Assembly: GCF_006439335.1 (NCBI RefSeq)
Contig: NZ_SAWY01000006.1
Span: forward strand, 1 to 33,565
From: Litorilituus lipolyticus
Lineage (GTDB): Bacteria > Pseudomonadota > Gammaproteobacteria > Enterobacterales > Alteromonadaceae
Reading direction: 5' to 3'
DNA: 33,565 bases
Part shown: in pieces, positions 8,524 to 16,796 of the stretch
Numbering within the stretch: the stretch's first letter is position 1
Layout: every line of letters begins with the position of its first letter
Program-made: the position numbers and the translations under genes
Notes under the pieces: model-generated
The model's database searches: none
Seen by the model: the letters and a program-made list of their open reading frames with translations, nothing else
Told to the model about the DNA's origin: nothing

Positions 8524-9550
8524 TACTTGAATAGGAAGATGATTTAGAATGTTGTCTTGCTGTAGGTATTAAGCTTTTAAAATTCATCATTAATATGGCT
8601 AATGTAGTAATAATTGTCGCAATAGCTAATGGCCAATAAAATAATGCAGAAAGCGGGCGCATTTGCTGTTGATCTTGTTCAATAGGCTCAAGTTGATCAA
8701 GTAAGTTGTAGATTTCACTCATTCCTTGGCTGTCTTTGGCGCGGAAATATTTACCACCCGTTTTTTCGGCAATTTCTGCTAAACTTTGCTCGTCTAACTC
8801 GCTAGAAGGGTTTACCCTGCGGCTACCGAATAGTGATTGTTGTATCATGACTTCAGCACCGATCCCGACAGTATAAATCGTTATATCTTTTGCTACAGCG
8901 AGTTCTAAAGCTTGCTCTGGCGATATCTTGCCAGCAGTATTTTGACCATCAGTTAAAAGCAGTAATACTTTGTTTGATTCTTTCTTTTCATCAAAGCGCT
9001 TTACCGCTAAAGCAATTGCATCACCGATGGCTGTTTTTCTTCCCACTAAGCCTAATTCGCTTTCATCAAGCATTTGTTTGACAGTTTTTCTATCAAAAGT
9101 CATCGGCGTTTGCATGTAAGCATCATCACCAAAGAGAATTAAGCCTAGACGATCGCCCACTCGCCTTTCTATAAAGTCACCTAAAACAACTTTGAGCATA
9201 GTTAATCGGTTAACTGTACTGTTATTTAACTGCATATCTTCGATTTGCATGCTGCCTGATAAGTCAACGGCTATCATCATTTCTCTACCTTGTGTAGGTA
9301 TGTCTATGGCATCGCCTAACCATTGCGGTCTACTAAGTGCAACGACAACAAGTATCCAACAAGTCATTAGCAATAACATTGGCAGTTTCTTACTTTGTGA
9401 TGAAACAGTTACCTCGTTAGAAACTCTGATAAGTGTTGGCATTTTTAAAGCGCTAGTGGCTTGCTTTGTTTTTTTCGCAGGTAGAAAATAAACAAATAAG
9501 GGCAATGGAAGTAACGCTAAAAGCCAAGGCCATGCGAAATTAATCATCAA
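8510..9550 (-). CDS. batA: VWA-domain membrane protein (BatA type)
   Basis: A 346-aa protein. Two N-terminal membrane segments (about 5-24 and 57-72) precede a VWA domain with a complete MIDAS: DLSGS at 96-100, T173 in GRKTAIGD and TDG at 200-202. A C-terminal membrane segment (about 305-325) is followed by a basic, serine-rich tail. It overlaps the DUF4381 gene by 11 nt and the next VWA gene by 14 nt, so translation is likely coupled. An intact metal site suggests Mg2+-dependent partner binding, perhaps controlled by the MoxR ATPase. Distinction from other VWA paralogues rests on order and length. Confidence 0.88.
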   Translation of the reverse strand: MMINFAWPWLLALLPLPLFVYFLPAKKTKQATSALKMPTLIRVSNEVTVSSQSKKLPMLLLMTCWILVVVALSRPQWLGDAIDIPTQGREMMIAVDLSGSMQIEDMQLNNSTVNRLTMLKVVLGDFIERRVGDRLGLILFGDDAYMQTPMTFDRKTVKQMLDESELGLVGRKTAIGDAIALAVKRFDEKKESNKVLLLLTDGQNTAGKISPEQALELAVAKDITIYTVGIGAEVMIQQSLFGSRRVNPSSELDEQSLAEIAEKTGGKYFRAKDSQGMSEIYNLLDQLEPIEQDQQQMRPLSALFYWPLAIATIITTLAILMMNFKSLIPTARQHSKSSSYSSIGKR

Positions 9551-10133
9551 TGCCTCCTTTTACTACTTTTACTTTAGGAGGGAGAGCTTGTGCTAGCCAC
9601 AGTTTTGCGGCTTGATAGCACTGTTCATTTGGTGCATTACTATGTTGTTGATATTGAATGCTAAAACTGTCTGATGTTAATGCTGAAAATTGTTGTTGGT
9701 GCTTTTTAGGTAATTGTTCCATTAAAAATTGCTGAAACTGCTCACCATATAATTTACTTAACTGAGCGCGAGGGAAGTATTGCAATGCTGCCCACTTTAA
9801 TAATGTAATAACCTCTTCGCTATTCATTGATGTTGAAAGTAACTTTATTGCTTGGTTTTTGTATTTGTTGCGCTGTTTGTGTTGTTTAAATTTGCGTACT
9901 GAAAAATAAATGGCAATGGCAATGAGTAATAGTAATAACCACCAACCATACGATATTGGCAGTTGGCTTACCTTTTCAGGTAAGTGAATATCATTTAATT
10001 GTAGTGGTGAAGCAGAGGGTTGACCTGCTGCGGGCAATTGCTGAGGAGTATTTGCTAATACAAGGGGTACTTGTGTCGAGAAACTAAACACTAAACTAAG
10101 CAATATTGACCTTATACTTATAAAAGATTTCAT
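9540..10133 (-). CDS. DUF4381 membrane protein of the bat operon
   Basis: A 197-aa protein with a signal-like N-terminus (about 1-28), the family motif LNDIHLPEKVSQLPISYGWW (46-65) leading into a membrane segment (about 62-78), then a basic cytoplasmic region. DUF4381 proteins occur almost only in MoxR-DUF58-VWA operons of Proteobacteria. It overlaps the DUF58 gene by 4 nt and BatA by 11 nt. The role is unknown; position and topology suggest an adaptor between the DUF58 protein and the VWA proteins. Confidence 0.83.
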   Translation of the reverse strand: MKSFISIRSILLSLVFSFSTQVPLVLANTPQQLPAAGQPSASPLQLNDIHLPEKVSQLPISYGWWLLLLLIAIAIYFSVRKFKQHKQRNKYKNQAIKLLSTSMNSEEVITLLKWAALQYFPRAQLSKLYGEQFQQFLMEQLPKKHQQQFSALTSDSFSIQYQQHSNAPNEQCYQAAKLWLAQALPPKVKVVKGGIDD

Positions 10134-11221
10134 TGAATACCACCTGCGCTAAGTTGTTCTTCTAGGGGAGTTCCAGTACAGATCTCTACTACTCTCGCAC
10201 CTGTTTCAGAAAGTCGCTGTTTTTTATGATGCATTAAACTTGAAGCGGCTTGCTGGTATTCAGCAGATGTTTTCGTATCTCCAAGGGTTAATTGCTGTTT
10301 TTCAATCCCGTCAGTAATATTTACAGGACATTTTATATCACTATCGGGTAATGTGTGTTCTAAAGGATCACTAATTAAACAAATAACTAGTTCACAATGT
10401 TGTGATATTTGGCTTAAATGCCTTAAAATTGCATGATTTGTATTATTTGGATTAAGCGCTTGGGCATCAGTAATGAAATAGACAAGGGAACCAGGCTTAG
10501 CTAGTTGCCTAATACGAGCACAATTTCTTTCAAAATTATCTTCAAAACTTTCTTTTTCAACTGGCATAGCTACATTTGATTCATCTTCTAGAGGTAGTGA
10601 ACTGTTGCTAATGATGCCTGAATTAACTTTGTGGCTATGTGATTTTGAACTTTGGTGAACTGAGGTAAGTGCATGCAAATAATGAAGAACACCTTCTTTT
10701 CTGCTACGTGGTTTTAATTCTTTATGTTGAGTTTGATTAAAGACAATACCGCCTAATCTGTCACCACGTTCTTTTGCGTGCCATGCAACTAGGGCGGCTA
10801 AATGTGACGCTTGGACTGATTTTAGCAAAAGTTTGCTACCAAAATGCATATTACTGGAGAGATCCGTTGCAATTAAAACTGGTCTTTCAATTTCTTCTCT
10901 AAATAGTTTGGTATGCGTTTTTCCTGTCCTCGCAGTGACACGCCAGTCTATTGCGCGAATATCATCACCCGTTTGGTAATGACGGACTTCATCAAACTCC
11001 ATTCCTCGACCTTTACTACGAGATAAGTAGTTACCAGATTGACGGCCATGAATATTTTTCTTTGCAGTTAAATTAATTAATGCAGTTTTACTTTGATATT
11101 GCAGTAACTCTGGCATTGATAGATCAACGCCATTACTTTGGATGCTCGCTAAAATTTGTTCACAATCAGCATTTTGATTTTTACTTTGACTTTTATTAGA
11201 TAATATTTGCTTAAACCACAT
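10130..11221 (-). CDS. DUF58 protein (VWA-like, MoxR-associated)
   Basis: A 363-aa soluble protein. The DUF58 core is clear at about 68-125: GRGMEFDEVRHYQTGDDIRA, IDWRVTAR, then DLSSN (120-124), which resembles a VWA metal site. DUF58 proteins are the standard partners of MoxR ATPases. It starts 72 nt after the moxR stop, the only real gap in the operon, and overlaps the DUF4381 gene by 4 nt. The middle part (about 195-235) is serine- and histidine-rich and poorly conserved in appearance. Confidence 0.88.
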   Translation of the reverse strand: MWFKQILSNKSQSKNQNADCEQILASIQSNGVDLSMPELLQYQSKTALINLTAKKNIHGRQSGNYLSRSKGRGMEFDEVRHYQTGDDIRAIDWRVTARTGKTHTKLFREEIERPVLIATDLSSNMHFGSKLLLKSVQASHLAALVAWHAKERGDRLGGIVFNQTQHKELKPRSRKEGVLHYLHALTSVHQSSKSHSHKVNSGIISNSSLPLEDESNVAMPVEKESFEDNFERNCARIRQLAKPGSLVYFITDAQALNPNNTNHAILRHLSQISQHCELVICLISDPLEHTLPDSDIKCPVNITDGIEKQQLTLGDTKTSAEYQQAASSLMHHKKQRLSETGARVVEICTGTPLEEQLSAGGIQ

Positions 11222-11293
11222 AAAGGTACTTTATCTCAATTGATATTACTGATTTAATTATGAAAAAAATAACATTATTTAGGTTAGATACCG

Positions 11294-12271
11294 TTATGCT
11301 ACGGCAACTAGATTAAGTAAATGATCTAATAATTGGTTTGCTGTTATCCCTTCTGCTTCAGCCTGATAACTTAGTAAAATTCTATGTCGAAGTACATTAT
11401 GAAATACTGCTTGAATATCTTCTGGGCTGACAAAGTCTCTATTGTGTAACCAAGCTCTAGCACGTGCACAACGATCAAGCGCAATGGTTGCTCGAGGACT
11501 CGCACCAAAAGCTAACCATGATTTAAGTTTGTCATCATATTTTTCAGGTTGTCGAGTTGCAATGATTAGATCTACCAGATACTTCTCTAGGGAAGGAGCC
11601 ATATGAATATTTAATACTTCTTTTCTAGCTAAAAATATTTCATCTTGACTTAATACACGTAAAGCTGATTTTTGCTCTTCATCAGCCGAACCTTGATTAG
11701 AAATAGCCTCACCACGGTTTAACTTTAAAATATCTAGTTCGCTTTCAGCATCTGGATAATCAATTTCTAAATGCATTAAAAATCGATCTAACTGAGCCTC
11801 TGGTAGAGGATAGGTTCCCTCTTGTTCAATAGGGTTTTGTGTTGCCATAACAAGAAACAATTCAGGTAGTTGGTAGGTTTTTCGACCAACAGTGATTTGT
11901 CCTTCTGCCATTGCTTCTAATAACGCTGATTGAACCTTGGCAGGTGCGCGGTTAATTTCATCGGCTAGTACAAGGTTTTGAAATAAAGGACCTTGTTGGA
12001 AAACAAAGCTACCATCTTCAGGGCGGTAAATATCTGTACCTGTTAAATCAGCAGGTAAAAGATCAGGGGTAAATTGTATACGATGAAAGTCAGCTTCAAG
12101 GCCATCGGCAAGGGCATTTACAGCTCTCGTTTTAGCAAGTCCTGGTGGTCCTTCAACAATTAAGTGACCATCTGCGAGTAAAGCAATAAGTAAATTTTCA
12201 ACTAATGCTTGTTGGCCAATAATTTGTGTTGATAAGTGTTGTTTTAATGCGGAAAAATGTTCTATTGCCAT
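11294..12271 (-). CDS. MoxR-family AAA+ ATPase
   Basis: A 325-aa AAA+ ATPase. Walker A is GPPGLAKT (41-48), Walker B LVLADE (100-105), sensor 1 lies in ATQNP and the sensor 2 region in GASPRA. MoxR proteins act as chaperone-like ATPases that remodel or metallate VWA-containing partners. It is the first gene of the six-gene operon that ends with batD. The start follows a moderate AGAAAGATA purine stretch. Confidence 0.93.
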   Translation of the reverse strand: MAIEHFSALKQHLSTQIIGQQALVENLLIALLADGHLIVEGPPGLAKTRAVNALADGLEADFHRIQFTPDLLPADLTGTDIYRPEDGSFVFQQGPLFQNLVLADEINRAPAKVQSALLEAMAEGQITVGRKTYQLPELFLVMATQNPIEQEGTYPLPEAQLDRFLMHLEIDYPDAESELDILKLNRGEAISNQGSADEEQKSALRVLSQDEIFLARKEVLNIHMAPSLEKYLVDLIIATRQPEKYDDKLKSWLAFGASPRATIALDRCARARAWLHNRDFVSPEDIQAVFHNVLRHRILLSYQAEAEGITANQLLDHLLNLVAVA

Positions 12272-12310
12272 ACTTGTTCTATCTTTCTATTAGGGGCTAA
12301 ATTACTGCTT

Positions 12311-12326
12311 TAAACATCAATGTTTA
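12311..12326. promoter_or_regulatory. 16-bp palindrome in the moxR leader
   Basis: TAAACAT and ATGTTTA form perfect 7-bp arms around CA. The dyad lies between the candidate moxR -10 (TATACT) and the ATG, a position suited to a repressor operator. The binding protein is unknown. Confidence 0.35.
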
Positions 12327-12537
12327 ATCATTAATAAACGACGTAACAGTATACATAGGGCTGAAGTTAAAAAAAACAAGTATAAAGAAGACACTAATAG
12401 TAATTTTGTAACAACACTTTGCCTAATTATTGATTTCCTTCTTAGGGAATTAATTTGAGGATTACTTTTTTGAGTAAGTAGCAGAGGTCAAAATAGGGGA
12501 TTGTAATTTTCTGTCAGTGAGATAGAATCAAATAATA

Positions 12538-12553
12538 TTGACAGGTCAGACCT
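12538..12553 (+). promoter_or_regulatory. fadIJ -35 box overlapping a FadR-like operator
   Basis: A perfect TTGACA (12538-12543) runs directly into AGGTCAGACCT (12543-12553), an 11-bp palindrome. Its core GGTCnGACC is the core of the E. coli FadR operator (TGGTCnGACCA), which controls fad genes. Placement over the -35 would suit repression relieved by long-chain acyl-CoA. I see no strong -10 at the expected distance, so the promoter itself is less certain than the operator. Confidence 0.55.
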
Positions 12554-12654
12554 CTTGGTTTTGTAAAAATTACTATTCAAAATCAATGTTAAAAAACTCA
12601 ACCATATAAATGGTCAGTACCTTTATTGGTTTATACATAGAGATGGAGAATTTG

Positions 12655-13962
12655 ATGACAGCAAAAAAACTAGCCACTTCAAATGGCGAACGTATAGCTA
12701 TAGTAGCAGGACTTAGAACGCCATTTGCTAAGCAAGCTACCGCATTTCATGGTGTTCCTGCTGTAGACTTAGGCAAGATTGTTGTTAACGAATTAATGAA
12801 AAAGCATGATATTGATCCTGCTGTTGTTGAACAACTTGTCTTTGGTCAGGTTGTGCAAATGCCAGAAGCACCCAATATTGCTCGTGAAATAGTATTAGGT
12901 ACTGGAATGAATGTTCATACCGATGCTTATAGTGTTTCTAGGGCTTGTGCTACCAGCTTTCAATCTACAGTAAATGTAGCTGAGTCAATTATGGCAGGGG
13001 TTGTTGATGTTGGTATTGCCGGTGGTGCTGATTCTTCATCTGTAGCACCCATTGGTGTTTCTAAAAAGTTTGCTAAAACACTTTTAGATTTAAGTAAAAC
13101 TAAAACTTTAGGGCAAAAAATAGCGTTAATTCGCAAACTAGGGTTTAAAGATATTTTACCTGTTGCACCTGCAGTAGCTGAATATTCTACAGGGATATCT
13201 ATGGGGCAGACTGCGGAGCAAATGGCAAAGACCTATCAAATATCACGTGAAGATCAAGATGCATTAGCCCACCGCTCTCATACGCTAGCAACGCAAAGCT
13301 GGGCAGAAGGAAAGTTAGCTGATGAAGTGATGGTCGCACACAGCGAACCCTATAAAGGTTTCATAGAAAAAGATAATTGTATTCGTGAGAATTCAGAGTT
13401 AGGAAGTTATAGCAAATTACGCCCAGTGTTTGATAGAAAGCATGGCACAGTGACCGCAGCAACAAGTACTCCGCTGACAGATGGTGCAGCAGCTATATTA
13501 TTGATGCGAGAAGGAAGGGCAAAAGAATTAGGTTACCAACCGCTTGGTTATATTCGTAGTTATGGTTTTGCGGCAATAGATGTGTGGCAAGACATGTTAA
13601 TGGGTCCAAGCCATGCAACCCCTATTGCATTAAAGCGTGCAGGCATGGAATTAGCAGATTTAGATTTAGTTGAAATGCATGAGGCTTTTGCAGCACAAGC
13701 TTTAGCTAATATGAAGATGTTTGCTAGTAAAAAGTTTGCTCAGGAGCATTTAGGTAGAGACAAAGCAATTGGTGAAATTGATATGACCAAGTTCAATGTA
13801 ATGGGGGGCTCTATTGCTTATGGTCACCCTTTTGCAGCAACAGGGGCAAGATTAATAACACAAACCTTGAATGAACTTAAACGACGTGGCGGTGGTGTTG
13901 GCCTAACAACAGCTTGCGCTGCAGGTGGCCTTGGTGCTGCAATGGTTGTGGAGACAGATTAA
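12655..13962 (+). CDS. fadI: FadI, 3-ketoacyl-CoA thiolase (beta-subunit)
   Basis: A 435-aa thiolase. It cleaves 3-ketoacyl-CoA with CoA to give acetyl-CoA and a shortened acyl-CoA. Active-site residues are visible: C98 in SRACATS (nucleophile), H391 in GHPFAATGA and C421 in TACAAGG. I place the start at 12655, not at the ATG 45 nt upstream, because ATGGAG lies at 12643-12648, the length then matches the 436 aa of E. coli FadI, and the N-terminus ([15 protein letters not shown]) aligns with it. The stop overlaps the fadJ ATG by one base (TAATG), so the subunits are probably translationally coupled. Confidence 0.95.
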   Translation: MTAKKLATSNGERIAIVAGLRTPFAKQATAFHGVPAVDLGKIVVNELMKKHDIDPAVVEQLVFGQVVQMPEAPNIAREIVLGTGMNVHTDAYSVSRACATSFQSTVNVAESIMAGVVDVGIAGGADSSSVAPIGVSKKFAKTLLDLSKTKTLGQKIALIRKLGFKDILPVAPAVAEYSTGISMGQTAEQMAKTYQISREDQDALAHRSHTLATQSWAEGKLADEVMVAHSEPYKGFIEKDNCIRENSELGSYSKLRPVFDRKHGTVTAATSTPLTDGAAAILLMREGRAKELGYQPLGYIRSYGFAAIDVWQDMLMGPSHATPIALKRAGMELADLDLVEMHEAFAAQALANMKMFASKKFAQEHLGRDKAIGEIDMTKFNVMGGSIAYGHPFAATGARLITQTLNELKRRGGGVGLTTACAAGGLGAAMVVETD

Positions 13963-16145
13963 TGACTGATAATAAAACAATAGAAAGTGCTTTCAGTTTA
14001 GTTAAGCAGGAAAATGGTATTGCGCGTTTAGTGATGGATGTTGTTGGTGAGACAATGAATACACTAAAAGCAGAATTTGCAGAGCAAGTTGCTCAAGTAT
14101 TAGCTGAAATTAAGGCTGATAGTAGTATTACAGGTGTTGTCATTTGCAGTGGTAAACAAGGCTCTTTTGTTGCTGGTGCAGATATTAATATGATTGACAG
14201 TTGTGAGACCCAAGAAGAAGTCGTTGCTTTGTCTAGGCAAGGTCAAATGATATTTTCTCAATTAGAGCAATTAGATATACCTGTGGTTGCAGCGATTGAT
14301 GGGCCATGCTTAGGTGGTGGTTTAGAGTTAGCATTGGCTTGTCATGGAAGAGTATGTACCGACAACCCTAAAACAGCACTTGGCTTACCAGAGGTGCAAT
14401 TAGGCTTATTGCCTGGTAGTGGTGGTACACAAAGGCTGCCTAAGTTAGTAGGCATTCAAAAAGCGCTTGATATGATGCTAACGGGCAAACAGTTACGCGC
14501 AAAGCAAGCACTTAAAGCTGGTTTAGTAAATGATGTAGTACCAGAAAGTATTTTACTCGAAACCGCTGAAAAATTAGCATTATCAGGTAAGGTTTCTAAG
14601 AAAACACAAGGTGCATCGAAGCGTAAAGTAAGCTTCATGGATAAGTTATTAGAAAATAATGCTGCGGGTCGTAATATTGTGTTTAAGCAAGCGACTAAAT
14701 CTGTATTATCTAAAACAAAAGGTAATTATCCTGCACCCATTAAAATTATTGATTGCATTAGAACGGGCATTGAATCTTCGAGTGCTCAAGGTTATCAAGT
14801 TGAGGCCGATCATTTTGGTGAGTTAGCCATGACAGATGTTTCAGCACAGCTAAGACAACTATTTTTTGCAACAACTGAGATGAAAAAAGAGCAGGGTGTT
14901 GCTGATGTAATGCCAGAGAAAATAGTCAATGCAGGTGTGCTTGGTGGCGGTTTGATGGGGGGCGGCATTGCCTTTGTTACTGCAACGAAAGCAAATGTTC
15001 CCGCAAGAATTAAAGATATAAATCATAACGGTATTGGTCATGCGCTGAAGTATAGTTATGACCTGTTGAATAAAAAAGTTAAACGCCGTTTTATGCTTAA
15101 AAGTGAAATGCAAAAGCAGTTAGCTATGATTACCGGTACTGTTGACTATAAAGGTTTTAAAAACCTAGATATTGTTATTGAAGCCGTATTTGAAGACTTA
15201 TCTTTAAAGCAGAAAATGGTTACAGATGTTGAAGATAACGCTAAAGAGAATACAATTTTCGCCAGTAATACTTCTAGTTTACCCATAGGAAAAATTGCGG
15301 CTAAAGCATCTCGCCCTGAAAACGTTATAGGGCTTCATTATTTTTCTCCTGTCGATAAAATGCCTTTGGCTGAAATTATCCCTCATGAAGGAACTTCTGA
15401 TAAAACGATTTCAACAACGGTAGCTTTTGCTAAAAAGCAAGGGAAAACCCCGATTGTTGTTAAAGATAAAGCAGGTTTTTATGTAAACCGTATTTTAGCT
15501 CCTTACATGAACGAAGCTGCTATTCTACTGCTTTCAGGTGAGCCCATTGATAAGTTAGATAATGCACTTGTTTCATTTGGTTTCCCTGTTGGGCCGATGC
15601 AATTACTTGATGAAGTAGGCATTGATGTAGGCGCGAAGATTGGACCAATTCTTCAAGCTGATTTAGGGGACAGATTCTCACCTCCTGATGCATTTGGTAA
15701 GTTGCTTGAAGATGGCCGTTTAGGTAAAAAATCAGGAAAAGGTTTTTACCGTTATTCAACAGAGAAAGTCTCACCCTTGAAGAAACTATTTAAGAAGGGT
15801 GGTAAGCAAGTTGATGAATCTATTTATTCTCTATTAAGCATTACACCATCAGGCAAACTTGACTCTGAAGAAATATCAAAACGTTGTACCTTTATGATGC
15901 TAAATGAAGCTGCTAGATGTTTAGATGAGGGCATAGTTCGCAATGCGAGAGATGGTGATATCGGTGCAATATTTGGTATTGGCTTTCCACCATTTTTAGG
16001 AGGACCTTTTAGATATTTAGATGCTTTAGGTGCACAAAATGTGGTGAGCCAGTTAAATCAGTGGACAAAAGAACATGGGGATAGATTTTCACCTTGTGAA
16101 GCATTAGTTGCTATGGCTGAAAAAGGTGAAAAATACTACAGCTAA
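13962..16145 (+). CDS. fadJ: FadJ, multifunctional enoyl-CoA hydratase/3-hydroxyacyl-CoA dehydrogenase
   Basis: A 727-aa alpha-subunit (E. coli FadJ: 714 aa). The N-terminal crotonase domain (about 1-200) has the oxyanion-hole segments GSFVAGADIN and GPCLGGGLELAL, with catalytic Glu at 122 and 144. The 3-hydroxyacyl-CoA dehydrogenase domain has GVLGGGLMGGG (325-335) for NAD+ and catalytic His in GLHYFSP (H459) with E471 nearby. The C-terminal HAD helical domain completes it. With FadI it hydrates, oxidises and thiolyses fatty acyl-CoAs. The start at 13962 overlaps the fadI stop. FadJ rather than FadB is chosen from gene order (fadI first) and the fadI partner. A terminator follows. Confidence 0.95.
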   Translation: MTDNKTIESAFSLVKQENGIARLVMDVVGETMNTLKAEFAEQVAQVLAEIKADSSITGVVICSGKQGSFVAGADINMIDSCETQEEVVALSRQGQMIFSQLEQLDIPVVAAIDGPCLGGGLELALACHGRVCTDNPKTALGLPEVQLGLLPGSGGTQRLPKLVGIQKALDMMLTGKQLRAKQALKAGLVNDVVPESILLETAEKLALSGKVSKKTQGASKRKVSFMDKLLENNAAGRNIVFKQATKSVLSKTKGNYPAPIKIIDCIRTGIESSSAQGYQVEADHFGELAMTDVSAQLRQLFFATTEMKKEQGVADVMPEKIVNAGVLGGGLMGGGIAFVTATKANVPARIKDINHNGIGHALKYSYDLLNKKVKRRFMLKSEMQKQLAMITGTVDYKGFKNLDIVIEAVFEDLSLKQKMVTDVEDNAKENTIFASNTSSLPIGKIAAKASRPENVIGLHYFSPVDKMPLAEIIPHEGTSDKTISTTVAFAKKQGKTPIVVKDKAGFYVNRILAPYMNEAAILLLSGEPIDKLDNALVSFGFPVGPMQLLDEVGIDVGAKIGPILQADLGDRFSPPDAFGKLLEDGRLGKKSGKGFYRYSTEKVSPLKKLFKKGGKQVDESIYSLLSITPSGKLDSEEISKRCTFMMLNEAARCLDEGIVRNARDGDIGAIFGIGFPPFLGGPFRYLDALGAQNVVSQLNQWTKEHGDRFSPCEALVAMAEKGEKYYS

Positions 16146-16212
16146 TGTAAAACTTATAATAACCTCTTAAAAATCAAGGTCTTTTTGTTGCCATGAACTT
16201 AAGATGTTTTTC

Positions 16213-16247
16213 AAAAAAAGGGGCATAGATTTGCCTCTTTTTATTTT
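16213..16247 (+). terminator. Intrinsic terminator of fadIJ
   Basis: A run of A's and GGGGCA (16213-16225) pairs with TGCCTC and T's (16232-16244), with one G-T wobble and a 6-nt loop, followed by a T-rich tail. It lies about 70 nt after the fadJ stop. Confidence 0.8.
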
Positions 16248-16344
16248 TAGCGTCAGTAGAAATATTAGTTGATTAGAATTAATAAACATTGTTTATAAAT
16301 TAATCTTGCAAGGCAGTGAGCTTTTCTTTATATTGCCGTGGTTT

Positions 16345-16364
16345 TTTATGGTGCCTACCATAAA
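16345..16364. promoter_or_regulatory. 20-bp inverted repeat upstream of the 67-aa gene
   Basis: TTTATGGT and ACCATAAA are perfect 8-bp arms around GCCT. It ends 38 nt before the ATG at 16403, where an operator or leader hairpin could act. No regulator is identifiable. Confidence 0.3.
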
Positions 16365-16402
16365 GTTATCATTTTATAGCATTAGAAAGTTGTAGAGTTG
16401 TT

Positions 16403-16606
16403 ATGTTATTTTTAGCTGTACTTTTGAGTTGTCTAGGCTGCTCAATGTTTTTTTATTTTCAGGCCACTTTCTCTGGATTAGGACGAAAACGCTGGGCTTT
16501 AGCAGGTTTAATGTTTGGCCCCTTAGCTTGGCCAATGTTTACGATGAAGAAACGAGTTCAATCAGCACGATTTATTTCAATTCAATCGGTATTGTTTAAC
16601 GCTTAG
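16403..16606 (+). CDS. Small membrane protein, unknown function
   Basis: A 67-aa protein. A hydrophobic stretch at about 2-22, a polar turn (SGLGRKRW, 24-31) and a second hydrophobic segment (about 32-47) suggest a two-pass hairpin in the inner membrane. The SGLGRKRWALAGLMFGPLAWP pattern looks like small conserved hypothetical proteins of Alteromonadales, recalled rather than searched. GTAGAG lies 6-11 nt upstream of the ATG. It converges on the minus-strand repeat-peptide operon, whose terminator begins 3 nt after this stop codon. Confidence 0.6.
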   Translation: MLFLAVLLSCLGCSMFFYFQATFSGLGRKRWALAGLMFGPLAWPMFTMKKRVQSARFISIQSVLFNA

Positions 16607-16609
16607 CGC

Positions 16610-16643
16610 AAAAAAAAACGCCATCCCTTTGGAGGTTAGCGTT
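16610..16643 (-). terminator. Intrinsic terminator of the repeat-peptide operon
   Basis: On the minus strand AACGC...GCGTT encloses an inner CC(x)TCC/GGA(x)GG-type pairing with a bulge and a 4-nt loop, followed by nine T's (16618-16610). It begins 23 nt after the stop of the 38-aa ORF, which marks the end of a short transcript on this strand. Confidence 0.7.
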
Positions 16644-16666
16644 AATATTTCAACACAATCATATCG

Positions 16667-16783
16667 CTAAGACCACCAAGAACTAGCTGGCATCTCTCTT
16701 ATCTCAATACTTTTTGCTATTGGATTCTCTTTTTTCTTTTCTGCTTTATTTAGCGCAAAAAATAGTTTGAACATATTAAGCAT
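16667..16783 (-). CDS. 38-aa peptide ending in SSWWS, second gene of a small operon
   Basis: I do not recognise this peptide. It has 38 codons, starts MLNMFKLFFALNKAEKKK (hydrophobic then strongly basic) and ends REMPASSWWS. The Shine-Dalgarno AGGAG (16793-16789) sits 5 nt before the ATG, optimal spacing, and 4 nt after the upstream stop codon. The ATG lies 13 nt beyond the end of the 92-aa repeat protein and a terminator begins 23 nt after the stop, so the two genes form one transcript. No signal peptide or clear membrane helix is evident, though residues 1-12 could form an amphipathic or short hydrophobic helix. It could be a secreted or modified peptide, or a small regulator; the role is unknown. 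Confidence 0.65.
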   Translation of the reverse strand: MLNMFKLFFALNKAEKKKENPIAKSIEIREMPASSWWS

Positions 16784-16794
16784 GTTGGCTCCTT
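16784..16794 (-). promoter_or_regulatory. Strong ribosome-binding site of the 38-aa ORF
   Basis: On the minus strand AAGGAG is followed by CCAAC and ATG. This near-consensus site in a 13-nt gap between two ORFs is the main evidence that the 38-codon frame is translated. Confidence 0.7.
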
Positions 16795-16796
16795 AC

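Larger units (their letters stand above)
12272..12654. other. Divergent intergenic region between moxR and fadI
   Basis: This 383-nt gap carries the promoters of both operons. For moxR (-) there is TATACT at 12353-12348 and a perfect dyad at 12311-12326. For fadIJ (+) there is TTGACA at 12538-12543 overlapping a GGTCAGACC palindrome. A spaced CTGTCA/TGACAG pair (12511-12516, 12539-12544) also occurs. An in-frame ATG at 12610 could extend FadI by 15 residues, but I judge it not to be the start. No RNA gene is apparent. Confidence 0.5.

Noticed and set aside
4793..12271. MoxR-VWA anti-phage system
   Set aside because: The order moxR-DUF58-DUF4381-VWA-VWA/TPR-BatD is the ordinary chromosomal bat operon, with no nuclease or protease effector.
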